A stretch of DNA of 64,000 bases from CAVVYV01 sp963818205. Its GTDB lineage: Bacteria; Actinomycetota; Thermoleophilia; Solirubrobacterales; 70-9. The notes under the pieces were generated by a model that did not search any database, was not told the origin of the DNA, and saw only the letters and a list, made by a program, of their open reading frames with translations. Shown here one piece after another: positions 63,252 to 64,000 of this stretch; positions within the stretch are counted from its first letter, which is position 1; every line of letters starts with the position of its first letter. The translations under genes and the position numbers were made by a program. The stretch lies in the NCBI GenBank assembly GCA_963818205.1, contig CAWFRG010000001.1:248001-312000 (forward strand). Direction: 5' to 3'.

Positions 63252-64000
63252 ATGGCAAGCGCCGCCGCCGCACAGATCGAAGTCGTCGAGCCCGCCACCG
63301 AGCAGGTGATCGCGGAGCTGCCGCCCGCGGGCGTCGAGGAGGTCGACGCCGCGGTCGCCCGGGCGAAGCAGGCGTTCACCCACTGGCGGGCGGTGGCCCC
63401 CGCGGAGCGCTCGGCTCAGCTTCACCGGCTCGCCGAGGCGCTCGAGGGAAAATCGGAGGAGCTGGCGACGCTGGAGGCGCGCAACGCCGGCAAGCCGATC
63501 TCCGACGCCCGCGGCGAGATCGGGATGGTGGTCGAGACCTTCCGCTACTACGCCGGCGCCCCCGAGCGGCTGCTCGGCGAGACGATCCCGGTCGCCGGCG
63601 GCGTCGACATGACCTTCCGCGAGCCGCTCGGCGTCGTCGGGCTGATCGTCCCCTGGAACTTCCCCCTGACGATCGCCTCCTGGAAGGTGGCCCCCGCCCT
63701 CGCCGCCGGCAACACCGTCGTCCTCAAGCCCGCCGCGCTCACCCCGCTGACGGCGCTCGAGCTGGAGAAGATCGCGCTCGAGGCCGGGATCCCCGAGGGC
63801 GTGCTGAACGTTGTCGCCGGCCCCGGGAGCGTCTGCGGGGCGCGGCTGGTTGCGCACCCCGACGTCGCCAAGATCGCCTTCACCGGCTCGACCGAGGTCG
63901 GGCGGGGGATCGCCGAGGGCGCCGCGGCGACGATCAAGCGGGTCACCCTGGAGCTCGGGGGGAAGTCGGCCAACGTCGTCTTCGCCGACGCCGACCTCGA
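63252..64000 (+). CDS. Aldehyde dehydrogenase, N-terminal part (runs off right edge)
   Basis: 249 residues visible from ATG 63252, no stop before the edge. VVEPATEQVIAELPPAGVEE, AFTHWRAVAPAERSAQL, VGLIVPWNFPLTIASWKVAP (the NFPL nucleotide-binding block), VLKPAALTPLTALELEKIAL, IAFTGSTEVGRGIAEGAAAT and catalytic Glu234 in TLELGGKSANVV are all intact. Gamma-glutamyl-gamma-aminobutyraldehyde or betaine-aldehyde dehydrogenase are the nearest guesses. Divergent from the glutamine-synthetase-like gene with about 100 bases between. Confidence 0.92.
   Translation, partial: MASAAAAQIEVVEPATEQVIAELPPAGVEEVDAAVARAKQAFTHWRAVAPAERSAQLHRLAEALEGKSEELATLEARNAGKPISDARGEIGMVVETFRYYAGAPERLLGETIPVAGGVDMTFREPLGVVGLIVPWNFPLTIASWKVAPALAAGNTVVLKPAALTPLTALELEKIALEAGIPEGVLNVVAGPGSVCGARLVAHPDVAKIAFTGSTEVGRGIAEGAAATIKRVTLELGGKSANVVFADADL

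Noticed and set aside
1..64000. CRISPR array, prophage, insertion sequence or integron
   Set aside because: No regularly spaced repeats, transposase, integrase or phage structural gene was seen on either strand.

Overview
This 64 kb window is very GC-rich and densely coded on both strands. Its gene content looks like a high-GC actinobacterium, most likely class Thermoleophilia (Solirubrobacterales/Gaiellales-like). The clues are two fatty-acid acyl-CoA dehydrogenases, a wax-ester/diacylglycerol acyltransferase, F420-type nitroreductases, a TreT-like trehalose synthase, MarR-controlled drug-type ABC exporters and a stand-alone LigD phosphoesterase. The lineage is inferred from gene style; no rRNA or tRNA gene was seen.

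Layout. 0-6 kb: a lipoprotein cut by the window edge, an acyl-CoA dehydrogenase with TetR, a thiolase, a coiled-coil membrane protein, a small DUF5679-like protein and a PlsC-type acyltransferase. 6-13.5 kb: a PAS protein with a metallo-beta-lactamase-fold hydrolase, an amine oxidase with an amidase, msrA, a NUDIX hydrolase, and a DUF429 protein with a membrane protein. 13.5-17.5 kb: intergenic region with two terminators, WS/DGAT, LigD-type phosphoesterase, and methylmalonate-semialdehyde dehydrogenase. 17.5-27 kb: two divergent MarR/ABC-exporter modules flanking a hydrolase, an acetyltransferase and an AI-2E-type permease. 27-35 kb: a catalase-like protein, two F420-type nitroreductases, an M32 carboxypeptidase and several small or unknown proteins. 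35-42 kb: a second TetR/acyl-CoA dehydrogenase/hydrolase group, the MoxR-DUF58-transglutaminase operon, then a c-di-AMP (ydaO-type) riboswitch leading into a 41-residue membrane protein. 42-50 kb: MFS exporter with TetR, a two-component system followed by a secreted protein, an NTF2-like protein, a STAS protein, and a gene-poor stretch with tandem repeats and a 34-residue membrane peptide. 50-64 kb: CNMP-CBS-DUF294 protein with an exonuclease-like partner, an amino-acid permease, a hydrolase, a glycerol operon (GlpA-like, FAD partner, GlpK), and a group fitting gamma-glutamyl-polyamine catabolism (class I amidotransferase, glutamine-synthetase-like ligase, aldehyde dehydrogenase at the right edge) interrupted by trehalose synthase.

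More than 30 frame breaks interrupt otherwise well-conserved genes. Several sit at homopolymers and many are paired and compensating, so most look like sequencing or assembly indels rather than decay. Genes affected are reported across the break with the approximate position. The most interesting single element is the c-di-AMP riboswitch whose only downstream gene is a tiny membrane protein.
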